DNA of 64,000 nucleotides from NCBI GenBank assembly GCA_020809705.1, contig CP085835.1, positions 62,001-126,000 of the forward strand. Direction: 5' to 3'. Below the pieces are notes generated by a model. It was not told the DNA's origin, made no database searches, and worked only from the letters and a program-made list of their open reading frames with translations. The stretch comes from Calonectria ilicicola. Taxonomy: Eukaryota; Ascomycota; Sordariomycetes; Hypocreales; Nectriaceae. Shown one piece after another: positions 11,343 to 23,789 of this stretch; the first letter of the stretch is position 1, and the number at the start of each line of letters is the position of its first letter. The position numbers and the translations under genes are program-made.

Positions 11343-12781
11343 CTACAACCGGGAATCCAGCTTCTTCTGTATGTCGGAAAGGGCCCATTCATTCCTGCAT
11401 GTCTTGCTTCGTACCTTGCTGGCATCAACCTCCTTGACACCCCTGGCTTCAACTGCCGCATTGTATCCAAGCCAGCTTGATTTAGATATCTCGCCGTTAC
11501 TAACCTCAATATTCTTCTTCCCGTCTGCTCTCTTATACACAGTAACCACGGCGGCACCGCCAAGACCCAAATTATGCTGCAAAGCAACATCTATGTCTTT
11601 CACCAAACGATTATTCGCCCAACCTCTGAGTTGCCACACGAGCTCGGCACATTGAGCAAGCCCAGTCGCGCCAAGCGGATGTCCTTTTGAAATCAAGCCA
11701 CCAGATGGATTAATGACCATCTTGCCTCCGTAAGTGATGTCGCCATTGCGCACCATATCGTGAGCTTTTCCAACTTTGCAAAATCCCAGGCTCTCAAGAA
11801 GGACAAGCTCATTCGCCGAAAAGCAGTCATGAAGTTCGCATACTTTGATGTCTGAGGGGGTGATCCCGGCTTCTTGCATGGCACCCTGTGCAGCGCGCTT
11901 GGTCATATCGTAGCCAACCAAGTCAATGGCACTTCCAGAGAACAGATTTGGGGAGTCTGTTTGGAGTTTTTGTCCTGCCATTAGTACGGCCTGGTGGATC
12001 AGATGAGGCCTAGCTTTGAGGAACTTTTCAGAAACGACAATGGCAGCTCCTGCACCGTCACTGGTTGGACTGCACTGTAGCTTTGTCAACGGTGAAAAGA
12101 TCATTGGAGAGTCAAGAATCTCTTTCAGCGTGTACTTCTGGCGGAATTGGGCATAAGGATTTCGCTGTGAATGTTCGTGGCTAACACGACCAATCTCTGC
12201 AAAATCTTCGAGCGTAGCGCCATACCTATTGTCAACACTACGTCAGTATTGTGGCTCATGTCTTGACCAAGCTGATGTAGAGCCTACTTTTCCATGTACT
12301 CTCTACCGGCATTTCCAAAGTATTGTGGATTAAGAGGCCCCAGCGCCGTTCCACGTGTTTCATCCATCATTTTTGCACTCAGTTCAATCGCTCGTGGTCT
12401 GTCATCCCACACGCTAGTGATGCTCCCAGGCTTCATTTTCTCAAATCCCACCACCATTATACAGTCCGCGCCCCCATTTTGAATAATCGTTCTAGCAATA
12501 TATAATCCGCTAGAACCCGTTGCACATGCATTGGATGTATTCAAAATGGGGATGGATGTCATTCCAAACTGGTAAAAGACACGCTGGCCACAGGTCGAGT
12601 CGCCAAAGCAGAAGCAAGCAATACCCATTCCGACATCGTCGTAATTGACCTGGGCATCTAAAAGAGCTTTGATCCCAGCTTCGTAACCCATCTCTGGGTA
12701 GTCGCGCAAGCCTCTAGGCTTAATAAACTGTGTCAATCCAACGCCTAGGATGTAGGCTGGACCTTTGTTCTTGGACTCCAT
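11343..12781 (-). CDS. SCP2-type thiolase, peroxisomal (PTS1)
   Basis: Two exons, 12781-12288 and 12225-11343, join in frame to 458 residues. The protein matches the thiolase domain of sterol carrier protein x, which cleaves 3-ketoacyl-CoAs, often branched or steroid side chains, but it has no SCP2 lipid-binding domain. The acyl-accepting cysteine is in NTSNACATGSSG at about residue 86. HDCFSANEL and GGLISKGHPLGATG carry the expected active-site histidines. The last residues are SRL, a good PTS1 signal, placing it in peroxisomes. With the AKL-ending dehydrogenase and ligase at 1-5 kb it makes three beta-oxidation-type enzymes within 13 kb. The intron donor is GTAGGC, slightly unusual, but the phase and the restored MEKYGATLEDFA reading support it. 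Confidence 0.9.
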
Positions 12782-14152
12782 CTTGGCCCAAGACGATTAT
12801 CACGAGACTCAGGTGTTATTCTGTGAAATTATGGATCCAGTTCAGGGCAAAAATGAGGCTGATGATGAAATTTTGGAAAAAAGATATTCGAAATCAACTG
12901 GGAATTCAGGTCGACACATGCCAGTCTTATTTTGGCAATGCCGAGGTTATAACAGTCAAGACAGCACAGAACGGCAACCAGGCAAGCTGTTTTTGCTTTT
13001 TGGAAGATGTTAATGGTATCTTATTGCATCAATTGGATCAACCTTTTTTTTTGGTTTCATTTTCTGTGCGAACATGATTTCCTTGAGGATGAGATTGATC
13101 CAGACTATGGGCCTGGTTTTACGTGATCACTTCGACGGGTAACGTTTTCCGCAATACGTGGAGACGGCTGAGGTTGATCCTTATCGGCACCAGCGTGTAC
13201 GCCTTCAAGCAAACCACACTGAAGTATTTTTTCCGCGCAACCCATATTGTCATGATTCTAGGCATTCCAGACAGACCACTGCATAGTTGAGATGAAACTC
13301 GCCTTACCACATGACTAGCTTTCATCCGATCGTGAAGGAGACGCGAGGAAATCCCCCTTACAAGGGTCTAACCCACACTTTTACTGGGAATCCATTGTGG
13401 GGAAAAATGCATACCCGGTATTTTACCGATACCATCCAACATGATGTAATCCGTCTAGGGTAAGCCGTCTTTGATCAACACCAAAGACCCAAACAAACAA
13501 GTGTGAATAATGAGAAGAAAATGGTCTGCTCGTTGAAGCATAACGAAATACGGTGGCCCATAATTAAACTGAGAGATTGGAATATGTGTTGGATTTAAAA
13601 ATGGGGTTTTGGAACATAAGTTAGAAATACTGTTCGAAATGAAGCCATCTTTGGTATAGTAAAACCGGAGGCACCTTTTCAGAGCCAAATAATAAAGTTT
13701 AATAATAATCTCATTCACATTGAATCATATGATACAAACTATTCTTATTCATTTCAAAATTATCATTCATTTATAGATTTTGTTCAACTCAGCTCCAAGG
13801 AAGGAGATTTGCGTCTCATTGGTAATTTGAAGTCCTTGCCAATTTGAACAAAGATCTACAATACATGCATCCTGGTACATAAAGCTAGCATATCTAAGGG
13901 ATTCAACACTCAAATACTTAGACAGTGGTATTTTTCCGATGTGGAATCATTTGTGAATCGCATCAGTTTCGTTCGGACGTGTCACGACAAGTATTGTTTT
14001 GGCCCCACATTCAGACACGTCATGTGTCCCTGACGCGACGGGGACGACGCGCTAAGGTGATTAAATTAGTGGACGGTTTTTATCCAACGTTATGCCGTTG
14101 GTGCTGGCTGAAGCAATCTTTCTGTTCATTATTGCTCATTATTAACTGTGCA
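12782..14152. other. Intergenic region
   Basis: No coding exon could be supported. The part from about 13440 to 13960 is AT-rich. It presumably includes the thiolase promoter and the 3' UTR of the membrane protein gene ending at 14153. Confidence 0.5.
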
Positions 14153-15551
14153 TCATACATCCAGCCTCGATGTCGTCACACTATACTCGGCTGTGATATT
14201 GATTGACTTCCCTTGAAGTTGCACGTCACTATAGGATATCTGCTGACTCTGCCGGAAGTCTGACCCTAGAATGGATTCATCACTTTGATTGTCCCCTCGA
14301 ACTCGATTGCCTCCGACCGCGTAAGATTTTGTGAAAGCTCCGATCTTCCTGTCTCTGTGCGCGCCCGCGTCCAGCGAAGGATCCGTTGAGTCGTTGGCGT
14401 CATGGCCTGGGAGCGTGCTTCCCCCAAATGTTTTCAAAGGATATGAATTATTCTTGTTCTGTTGTTGATAGTTACTGCCGTCGCGAGATGTCCATTTGTC
14501 AAGATATCGTTTGTATAGGGGTCGGCAGACTGGGATTCCGATGCAGATCATTGTGACGGCTATTTCTGCTGAGGACCATACGATGAGACCTACCGTATCC
14601 TCTGTTAAGATTGGAGCGTCAGCAAAAGTTCCGAATGAGATAATACGTGGTATAGCACATACTCAAGTAGTCGCTGCTCGATAGAGCCGGTACTTCAATG
14701 GTTCGTTTAATGCCGCATGCGCCTGCACTGCATCGAAATGGTTAGCAAATATCGAGACAGCTATTTGAAACAAGCTTAGTTACGTACATGACACCCAAGC
14801 TCAAACTGACAAGAATAACAATCTTTTCTCTCATGTTCATCTGCAATCCCCAAATGAATAGCCAGGGAAACAGAGCGAAGAAGAAATCGACAAACACGCA
14901 TAGAACTGTGCCAAGTTAGCATGAGCTGTTCAGCTGTGGATCTTATAATTGCCGTACTGCAAAGCAACATTGAAACAGGCGTTGAGTTAATATGGCAGTA
15001 CCCTCCTGGAATACGACGGTCCCAGAGATACTTTGGTGGTGTACACTGCAGCCAAAATACAAAGCATGTCGAGATGGAGGCACCCATTAGACAGGCCATG
15101 GACACCCAAATGGCGATTTTGTGCCACCTTGCCTTCACGATGCGCAACAAGAAAAGTCCAAGCGACCATTTCGCAATGGCCATACCGAGAACAGCAAATG
15201 TTTGGCCGATGGCTTCGAAAAGGATCGCGTCACTCAAGTCGTCAGGATTTGTGATGTCTTTCATTGTTTGCCCAAAGCCGAATTTGGAAGAGACGGTGAT
15301 GAAGATGGTATAGAAAACCAAGAAGATCTATGGGAAACACACCAGAAAGAGTTAATAAGATCTAGAAAACCAATTAACACCGAATTAAATATGGTACTTA
15401 CAAACGCCAGATTGTAGACATGGTCATCGATTCCAAATGAGGAGACAACCACAACACGTGTGTAGATTCGGAGCAGCACGAAAACAAAAACCACGGCCGC
15501 CAGCGACCACATTACCGCCACGGCCCACGGCCCATCTCCTCCTGCCGCCAT
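14153..15551 (-). CDS. Rhodopsin-domain integral membrane protein (PTH11-like)
   Basis: Five exons, 15551-15402, 15327-14958, 14905-14788, 14727-14663 and 14601-14153, join in frame to 383 residues. The protein belongs to the large fungal family with a rhodopsin-like seven-helix domain, which includes relatives of the PTH11 receptor. Characteristic segments are IDDHVYNLAF in the first loop, YLWDRRIPGGYC before TM4, DFFFALFPWLFIW and LQMNMREKIVILVSLSLG in TM5-TM6, and IVWSSAEIAVTMICIGIP in TM7. A hydrophilic Ser/Asn-rich tail of about 110 residues follows. No CFEM domain is present. Three intron joins occur inside conserved helices and restore them exactly, with CTAAC branch sites near two acceptors. 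A sensing role is only an inference from the family. Confidence 0.82.
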
Positions 15552-18006
15552 TTCCTCTCAGGTTTGGGACTCTGCGGTTCTGGTGGTTGAAGGAACTGCC
15601 GAATCCTGGTGGCGAAGTGTTGATGGCTTGCTTCACGACAGACACAGTGCTGCGAAAGGAGACGAAGACCAAGTATACTTGTAGGCTCCTAGAAGTCTAC
15701 TATATATGAAGGTCAAATATACGATAGGTAGCCATAGTAACATTCTCAAATGTTAAGGAAGCATTTTCGGAGGCGAAACTGGGCGCCAAACTCTACGTCC
15801 CTGGACCCAGCGATCAACCTACTTTTTCTCCCAGATTGGGACCCTGCCACCATTATCTACCGTCACTGCAACCCCATAAAATCCCCTTTAACAAGAGCCG
15901 AGGAGCGAAATTGTCAGGCCAGATTTGCCGATGCCTTCTTCCAGTAACGAGTCTCGGCAGACAGAACCTCGCATCTTTCCCCACTTGCGACCAAGGTTCT
16001 GGCCAAACGTTGGCGCTAACCTTTGTGGCATCGGCGTCTCCAATCCTGGTCGATCGTCCAGAATTATGCCTCATTTGGCGTCGTACCTGCCGGAGCCTGA
16101 TCCATCCGCTGGCGTAATGGCTTAGCATGCAACTAATTAGGTACTCGAATCATTCTATTTTGGCACGCCTGTCAAGCTGGCGACACTGGTGCCCATGCTT
16201 GGGTTTTCAGCCAACAGTTTTAATCCAGGTATATCCCTCCCAGGCCCCATCATAGTTTGAATGTATCGGGCCATTTGAATCAATGGGGAAGTGCCACCGC
16301 CGTGTGGCGTAAGAGGGGTTGGTAGAGGACTGGAGAATGGCCTCCTCAGGTTCGGATCCTTCACTGTAAATGACCTTTTTGGAATTACTAGATATAATCG
16401 TCTTATTTAGACTCACGAGAAATTAGAATGAGAGAAAACGACAGGCAAACCTCCTCGTACAAACCCGTCGTTTGCTATACAGATTTAAGCCATCGGCCGA
16501 TTCCAGAACACCATATGGACTACAAGAAAACTAAAAACTAATGGTCTTACCTCACTGGGTCTAGAAGTTTCAAATTTAGCTGCGCGCGACGTTCCCACCT
16601 TAGTGAGGCTTCTATGAAATCCTTTGTTTCTTTTGACAACGGGTGGTTAGAAGTAGGGTCGAGCTATAGGTCGTGCAGAACTCCAGTATCACTTCATAAG
16701 CCCTCGACCGCTAGCGGATTGTTTTAGCGGAAAATATGGTTCATTTGGAATCAGGACGAACATCTTGTTGGATGTCTACTAATTATTAGTATGCTCCTGG
16801 ACAAGAAAAAAACGTGATCCTGGAGCTGCTAAGAGTGTCTATGGAGACCAAGACATGCCCAGGATATGCCCAGGACTAGGGCTGCATAGGCGAATATGTT
16901 GATTCCCCGGACCCGCAGTAACCAGCTCCTGGACGATGTGGCACGTCCCAAATCTTGACGATCTTGCACCTCAACCCACTCATATGGGACCTTTTATAGA
17001 CATCGAACGTCGGCAAATGCCCAGTCGGATCGTGCGAAAATACCCCACCAAGAATACTGTGATCCATTTTCATCCGGACCGCGTCTTGCTACCGTTGGGT
17101 TAGTGGTGTATTCTCGTTCGTTGAGCCTACGCGTTCTGCACACGGACCAACAGGATGCATGCCCGACGCAGAGCAACAAGCTCAAGTGGTTAGCAACAGG
17201 GCTGAAGAAGCTCTTGAAATGGTGTGACTACACTAGTGCCTAGTCCCTGACTTTATTGAAGAATTTATCGCAATGGAATTTGGAGATCGCACTAGTAAAA
17301 TGTCGATGGCTTTTGTTGATCGCCAATGAACTGATTTAGAGTTTGGTTCGCGACGAAGTTCTTTGAAACCGACAAGGACTAAGGAGGCATCCCCCTAAGC
17401 GAGGCGCTAAGGATCGCCGTTGTAACCGGAGTCCGGGCCGTCAGTTGGATGGTAGCATAGCCCAGTGTCTCGGCCAACTGCGGAGAGACAGCATGGTGAC
17501 TAAACAAGGGGCTCTGATAGGATAACTTCCGGGTTAGAGTAAGTCACGATGTAACAAAGCATCCTCCATTGGTGTTGATGCGACTTTACTGTCCGCGTCC
17601 AGCTCGCCTCGGATTTAGGTGCACCGCTTCTGTGGGCGGCAGAATCGGGGTTAAAGGAGGCGTTCTGACTTCTCCCTTCATCCATTCGTATCTCAGAAGG
17701 TCTAGTAAATGGTCTTATTTCGGCTGATGCAACAGGGATGCAACCTAGTACAATTAACCAACGGCGGGCACTCTCACGCTCTCCTTGTTGGCCGAAGAAA
17801 CGGCCATGAGACTAGACAGACGCCATGATATACCCTTGGATATATGTGCTCTTCTAGTGGGCCGGTTGCATTTACAGGGACGAAAGGTTTGGGCATTTAA
17901 ATTGCTCAGCATACCCTTGATAATGCACTTTTTTACTTAATACTCAGACACCAATGACCGACCCGCAGGCCCCTTGAACCAATCCGTTTTGAGTGCTCGT
18001 CACACA
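15552..18006. other. Gene-poor intergenic region, 2.4 kb
   Basis: No gene was supported. Several open frames of 60-90 codons (for example around 15850-16130, 16155-16416 and 16876-17185) lack family motifs and splice partners. A TATATA run near 15703 is a candidate TATA box for the membrane protein gene on the minus strand. The last few hundred bases must contain the P450 promoter. Confidence 0.45.
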
Positions 18007-19899
18007 ATGTCTTCTCAAGGTATTCTGGTCACGGGTCTCTTAGAGAGGCGGGATTGGAAATCTCTTGGAATTACATTGGCAATCGTACCTCTAATTAGTG
18101 TGGTTTGTTGGTGGATTATATCATACGTTGCATCTCCTCTGAGGCAGTATCCAGGGCCCAAATTAGCTGGTAGGTTGAAGGGAAAACAGTCTGTCAATCC
18201 ATGCGACCGCCTCATGCTAACGATACAACTTTGTGCACAGGATGGACCAACCTATGGCGACTCTCCGTAGTAAGGAGTGGAAACTATCATCTGAAGATCA
18301 AGAAACTGCATGAAGAATATGGGCCTGTGGTTCGAATCGGTCCTAACACGCTCGACCTTGATATTCCTGAACTTATCAAGACCTTGTACGGCACCGATGG
18401 CAAGTGGAAGAAGGTAAGCCTCTCCTCTCTAGCTTGGATATGACACAATGGCAATAGAATGATCGCTAACATGTTGGTTATGTATAGACCGAGTTTTACC
18501 ACAACAACAGCGCCATCGTCAATGGAAAAATTACCTATCACTTGTTCAGTACCACTGACCAGGCTGAACATGCCCAGATGAAGCGACCGATCGTTAAATA
18601 TTACTCTCAGAGCAGTGTACTCGGCCTTGAGCCTTTGTTTGATACCATCATCCGTGACTTTTGTGGTCATCTGGAAAACCGTTTCATGAACGACAGCAAT
18701 AAGCAAGAATGCGACCTAGGTGAATGGATTGGATTCTGTACGTCAAGCTTGCCTGGACATGCCATGCATCACGTATGTTAATGCGTTTAGATTCTTGGGA
18801 CACCAACGGAGCTGCGTCATTCAGCCAGCGGTTTGGGTATATGGACAAGGGACACGACTTTGATGGCACAATTGCGATTGCAGACAAGGCCCTCGATTAG
18901 TATGATTTACCTCAACAGTACTCTTGGCATACAGACAGTATGTTGACTAATTTTCTTTTTTTCTTTTTAGCTTTGCTGCGGTTGGTCAGATGCCCTTCCT
19001 CGACTTTCTCCTCGACAAGAACCCCGTGGTTCGTATCGGCCCTCCGAACCTGGGAAATGTAACGCGCATTTCCCTGGAGCACCTTATTGCTCGCCTCCAA
19101 GGAAAAGACGCCAATTTTGATCCCAAGGTCCCCGACTTTCTTCAGCACTTTATTGAATCTAAAGAGGCCCATCCTGAGCTAGTCAATGATGGTGTCATCA
19201 TGGGCTACCTACTAGTTAACCTTCTTGCTGGAGCAGACACCACTGCCATTACGATTCGATCCATCTTTTGGTACGCTCTTCATAATCCTGCTGCCTACAA
19301 GAAGCTCGAAGAGGAGATTTTGGCTGCCGACTTGACAGACGTTGCATCGTACAGCTCGGCCAGGGCTCTTCCATGTGAGTAGACTTGAATTGAGACATAC
19401 TACGCATCGTAGTCGCTAATTTGTGATCTGGATAGACCTGGAGGCCGTTGTGCGCGAAGCGATGCGGATGCATCCCGGTGTGTGTATGTTGCTTGAAAGA
19501 TATGTTCCCGAGACGGGACTATCGCTACCTGATGGAAAGCTTGTTCCTCCTGGCGTTTCTGTTGGTATTAATCCTTACGTCGTCGGTCGAAACAAGGATA
19601 TTTGGGGACCTGATGCAGACGAATACCGACCGGAACGATGGCTGCAAAATAAGGGTGAGAGCGATACGGTATACAAGGAGCGAATGCGATTATATAATGC
19701 TAGCGATCTCACCTTTGGCGGGGGTTCTCGCATTTGCATTGGACGCAATATTGCGCAAATGGAAGTGTACAAAGTTGTCCCCACGCTCATTCAACGGTAC
19801 GAGATTTCGCTGGCGGATCCTAAGCGGGATTGGGTCGTTACCGGAAGCTGGTTCCCACGACAAAAGGGGTTGATTTGCCATTTACGAAAGCGTGTCTAA
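18007..19899 (+). CDS. Cytochrome P450, pisatin-demethylase-like
   Basis: Six exons, 18007-18169, 18241-18413, 18488-18737, 18791-18899, 18971-19374 and 19436-19899, join in frame to 520 residues, full length for a microsomal P450. An N-terminal membrane anchor (about residues 19-40) is followed by the proline hinge RQYPGPKLAG. The I-helix has AGADTTA, the K-helix REAMR fits E-x-x-R, then PERW, and the heme loop is FGGGSRICIGRN with the ligand cysteine near residue 467. The early segment WTNLWRL...VVRIGPN resembles pisatin demethylase-type P450s; such enzymes often oxidise plant aromatics or benzoate-like compounds. The ATG at 18007 is chosen; the frame extends upstream only to a TTG. In-frame stops after 18780 and at 18898 lie in introns with good GT/AG borders. 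Confidence 0.9.
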
Positions 19900-20621
19900 G
19901 AGCGTGCATGGATCATATGGTAATCCTGGAATAGTGTGGATGGTATTTCGCTCTTGTATTGACTCTTGATGAGAAGTAATGTGGACAATAGATGTTCATA
20001 AAAGAATATCATTACCCGCCGCGTCTGTGGACCAAGGACTACTCATTGAATGTTGCACGGCTAAATGAGACGCGGTGCTCGTACAAAAACCTTGCCACGT
20101 CCGCAATCTGAGCGCACCGCAACTCATCAACAAGTAACGCGACAGAGGAGACTTGTGACCCAAGCCTCCTCTCAAACCTGTCCCACCAGATACGTTAATT
20201 GGGTTTTGATGGTTCAATATCCTGATATAAATGGAGGAGTACCATTTAGCTTTATGCGAAATCGTATGTTCTATCCTGAGCCTGTTTCATACTTGGTGGT
20301 TACGCGAGAGGACAATCTTGCATACGGAGCGAACCAATCAATGACAAATTACCACCGACCTGGACTACCTGCGGCGAGTGAGTACGGGAGTGAAAACGTT
20401 AGTTCTACGTGTTGAATGGAGGCTTATAAGTTTTCTGCCTGTATTTTGTCCTCGGGGGTGTAGAAAGGTCCAACTTGCGCGAGAATCAGATCCAAACTTT
20501 TGCGGAGCTGATAGAACATTTCATCAAGAAACATGACTGTGGCAAGGAAGCACAAGAGAAAGTGGTTGGGTCATAAAATATCTTTTGTAATACTATAATG
20601 AAGCTTAGGAGGCTAGAAGTC
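19900..20621. other. Convergent intergenic spacer
   Basis: This spacer separates the convergent P450 and methyltransferase genes. A 116-codon plus-strand open frame at 20065-20415 shows no motif I recognise and is probably chance. Confidence 0.45.
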
Positions 20622-22174
20622 TCAAGCCGTAAGAGGCTTCTGGGCCCAAGCGACGTTGGCATTGTAGTAGGCATGAACCTTGTTACCACGCAACTCCTTG
20701 CGCAGGTGCATGGCATACATGTGAGTTTCCTCCTTGGACCAGCCGATTTGGTTAGCCATGAAACCAATGGTTCCTTCAATGTCATTCTCAATCGCGGCTC
20801 GCGTGTATCGGCCGATTTCTCGCAGCTTGGTATCCTTGGGCCAACCCGAGGTAGGGAGCTGACGGCGATTCGCATTCATGTCAGCCATACCGAATCATTT
20901 TGGACTCATCCGGGGTTTAATCTCACCTTCAGCAACTTTTCTTCAATGTTGACAAAGCCAGCCTCCTCCAAGGCCTTGCGCTGCAGCTTGTCGCGAACCA
21001 CAGCAAACGAAGCAGTGGAGCCCAGCTTCTTGGCGCCCTCACGGAAGACAATACCCCATTGAGCAGAGGCAGTCTCCTCTGTGACAGTGTCATCATCGGA
21101 CTGAAAGAAGCCGTTGCACTCGAATGACTCGATCCAGCCACCAGGCTTCAGGGCCTTGAAGGCCTGCTTATACATGCGGGTCCAGTCAGTCACACTGCCA
21201 ATGAGCCATCGCATGTGCACGTAGTCGATGGATCCGTCGTCAAATGTCCAGTCTAGCGTGAAGTCATCAATTTGGCTAGGAGCCGGTAGTTAGTTGCTGT
21301 CAGAGGAATCAATCATGAGGGAGTGACTAGTTACAATTGCACATTGGGAGGGACCCATGAGGGCTGGATGGGCGATAGGTCGGTGCCGACAACCTCAACG
21401 TTGGGGTACTCATCAGCGAAATCGCTGTGATAAGAAAGAAACGCTAGTTTAGCCTGGGAACAAGACGTTGGACAGGAACAGGAGGGGGCGGGGAGGAAAC
21501 GTACATGGCCCAAACACCAGTGCCGGTTCCGATATCGACAGCTTTCTGGATTAGCGCATCAGCAGTTATTCGCTCATTTTGGGTCGGCTTCGCATTACCT
21601 CGATGTCCTTTGATAGGGGAGCGAAGTGGAGCTTGCCATCCTGGGCCAGCGTGAACACATGGTGTCTGACAACCCCGCCAACTCAGCATTGCCCAACGGG
21701 CCGGTCCTAGCGTTCAATCTTACTGGATGTCCAAAGTCTCGTTTTGCTGGTCGTCGTTTGCGCCCCTATTGCGTTGCGTCTTGCTCAGCGGTTGCCATTG
21801 CGCGTGATTGTCAGCCCACCTACCAGTACACGCTATCTCCGCGCTCACTGTGGTATGTGCGCCCGTTGAGAGTTCGATACCGCAGGATGCTGGACGAGAT
21901 GGATGCAGTCGAGCTGGCGGCATCGTCGCCGAGGGCTGAGTCGCCGTCATCGTCCTAAAGAAACACAACAGCGACCGCGTCAGCTGTGCTCATTCATTGC
22001 AGTGCACTGCAGTGCTGGCGAAGCCAAGAACGAGGGGTACAGGGTACCCACATCTTCAACTGGCTCCTGTGTCCAGTGCTCTCCCGGCTGGAGCTGACCC
22101 TCGCCCTCTGTGGGCGGCGCCGGCGCGGGGGTGGTGGCCGCCTCTGGCTCCGACAGGGGTTGTGCTTCTGACAT
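20622..22174 (-). CDS. LaeA-like SAM methyltransferase with an apparent frameshift
   Basis: Seven exons can be traced: 22174-22052, 21954-21824, 21706-21599, 21545-21505, 21424-21335, 21275-20927 and 20858-20622. The order is typical of fungal LaeA/TAM-like class I methyltransferases: [30 protein letters not shown], the SAM motif [41 protein letters not shown] and a C-terminal [14 protein letters not shown]. Joined length is 1079 nt, one short of a multiple of three. The break is in exon 3: NAELAGL is read in one frame and VRHHVFTL in the next, near 21670-21680. One missing base there would give 359 residues, the usual family size. It is therefore either a recent pseudogene or a sequence error. 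No alternative splice that I tried keeps both segments. Confidence 0.75.
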
Positions 22175-22923
22175 TGTCGCGGACCTGGGAACTTTGTGAG
22201 CTGGAAAGGAAAGCCGAGTTCTCAAAATGCGAGAGACGGAGATGTGAGGGGACAAAACGGGACATGCAGGGCTGAGTTGGGTTCGTCGCAACCCCCGCCA
22301 TCAATCCCGTGACCGGTTGAGACCACCAAAGGTGCGGCCAGCCATCGAGATTGCTGCGCTGCGGATCCAACCCCCCACCGCGCAACGTGGCTCTCAAGAT
22401 GCCAGTAACCATTTTCACTTTAACCGGCTAAACAGCTTCCATCTCCACCAGCGAGCGCCAGGCCAATAGGACGCCTACCTGGCATGGGCACAGGGCTTAA
22501 TCGCAACACTACTCATTGGTTCCATCCGTTCCGCCATTTCTCCCGCATACAAGCACCTCAACCGCCAAATTATTTTGTGAGTTTTCCCATCGGCAATATG
22601 CTCGCTAATTTACCCATAGCATTACTCCAATGTATTGCCATGATTGAGCATCTCTTGCGTGATCGTACACCATCCTTCCATGATGTAGTAGAGTCTTGGG
22701 AAAGGCAAATAAACACTCTCGATTTCTGGAAAAAGTAATACCTAAACTTTGTGCATGTAATTAAAACCGGACTGCTGGAAACATTCCTGCAAGTGCCGGT
22801 TGCGTTGGTCGCCAATCAAATATTTTGCGGATACACTGCAACCAGAAAAAATTCCCCTTTCGATGAATGACGTCCCAATTCGTCCTAGCTAAACTCATTT
22901 CTCGTTATTATCGGACAACTAAC
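22175..22923. other. Intergenic region
   Basis: It contains the methyltransferase promoter and the 3' region of the membrane protein gene. A short open frame at 22484-22738 has no recognisable features. Confidence 0.45.
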
Positions 22924-23789
22924 TCAAGGAGCCTCGTATATTGGCTGCAAGCTGTTATTTGTTTCGGACAATGGCGCGTCTAATTCGTGTGCACGATCTC
23001 TTGACGGAACTTCGAATGGGCCTTGGTTGACCGGCTGGGCTTGGGCCGAAGCCGATTCCGGAGACTTGATATCTGCAGGCGGTTGGCTCATTTCATCGTC
23101 ACTCGGAGTCTTGTCCTTCCGAAAGCGCTTCCATATGAAATGGCCTAATCCTCCCAACATTAAAATGCCACCAATTGTTGCCCCCACTGCGATGCCAGCA
23201 ACCGTCCCGGTAGATAATTTTGTGCCGGAATCAGTCTGGTCTGATGTCGCGTCTTCAGCCACGGTGTTGGTCTGCCTTGTGCTTGATTGCGTTGGGGTCG
23301 CTGTGCTGGAGGTATTTGTAATCGTGATGTTGAAATAGTGCGATTGCATTACTGCGTATTCAGGGTCTTTTCCGACCTCACTAACCGTCAGCACAAACAC
23401 TGCCTGATCGCCAGCAGATAAATTGTTTGATTCAAAGGTTTTGGGGTCGAGCGAGATGGTCCAATTGTAGCTTGTCTCCGTTGTATCATCTATATGTCTT
23501 ATTAGTAGGGTATTGGGAGAAAATTATGATGCTGTGTACCAAGAAGATAGTCGAAGTAGTAGCCATCGCCCTCCGTGGGCCAATCTTGCCAAACCACCAG
23601 GTTCCACTCCGTCAAATTCGTCGTCCACGATATTTCTACTGTATCTCCCTCGTCGTATGTGAAACTGGTATTATAGTAATTCGTGTCGGTGAGTCTCCAC
23701 ACGCCATTAAAATGATTATTTGAGTCATCAGATAAGACTGAACCGAAAAGCACGACGGTGGCTAAAAGGAAGTGCGCGAGACGGATCAT
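22924..23789 (-). CDS. Secreted-type single-pass membrane glycoprotein, unknown function
   Basis: Two exons, 23789-23540 and 23489-22924, join in frame to 271 residues. The protein begins with a clear signal peptide (about residues 1-20). An extracellular part of about 120 residues carries several N-glycosylation sites such as NTS and NLT, then a Ser/Thr-rich stalk. A Gly-rich transmembrane segment (GIAVGATIGGILMLGG) follows, then a basic KRFRKDK stop-transfer and a hydrophilic tail. This layout resembles Mid2/Wsc-like fungal wall sensors, but I see no WSC cysteine pattern and do not assign a function. A TATATAA box lies about 125 bp upstream. Confidence 0.78.

Noticed and set aside
17974..18006. 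Upstream extension of the P450 frame
   Set aside because: The extended frame begins with TTG, not ATG; the membrane anchor is complete from ATG 18007. The same reasoning removes TTG- or GTG-started extensions at 29724, 33506, 42601 and 63445.
18738..18970. Apparent stops inside the P450 gene
   Set aside because: Both lie in introns (18738-18790 and 18900-18970) with GT/AG ends, and the joined frame keeps family motifs on each side.
20065..20415. 116-codon plus-strand open frame
   Set aside because: It begins near the P450 3' end, has no recognisable motif or intron structure, and lies in a convergent spacer; probably chance.
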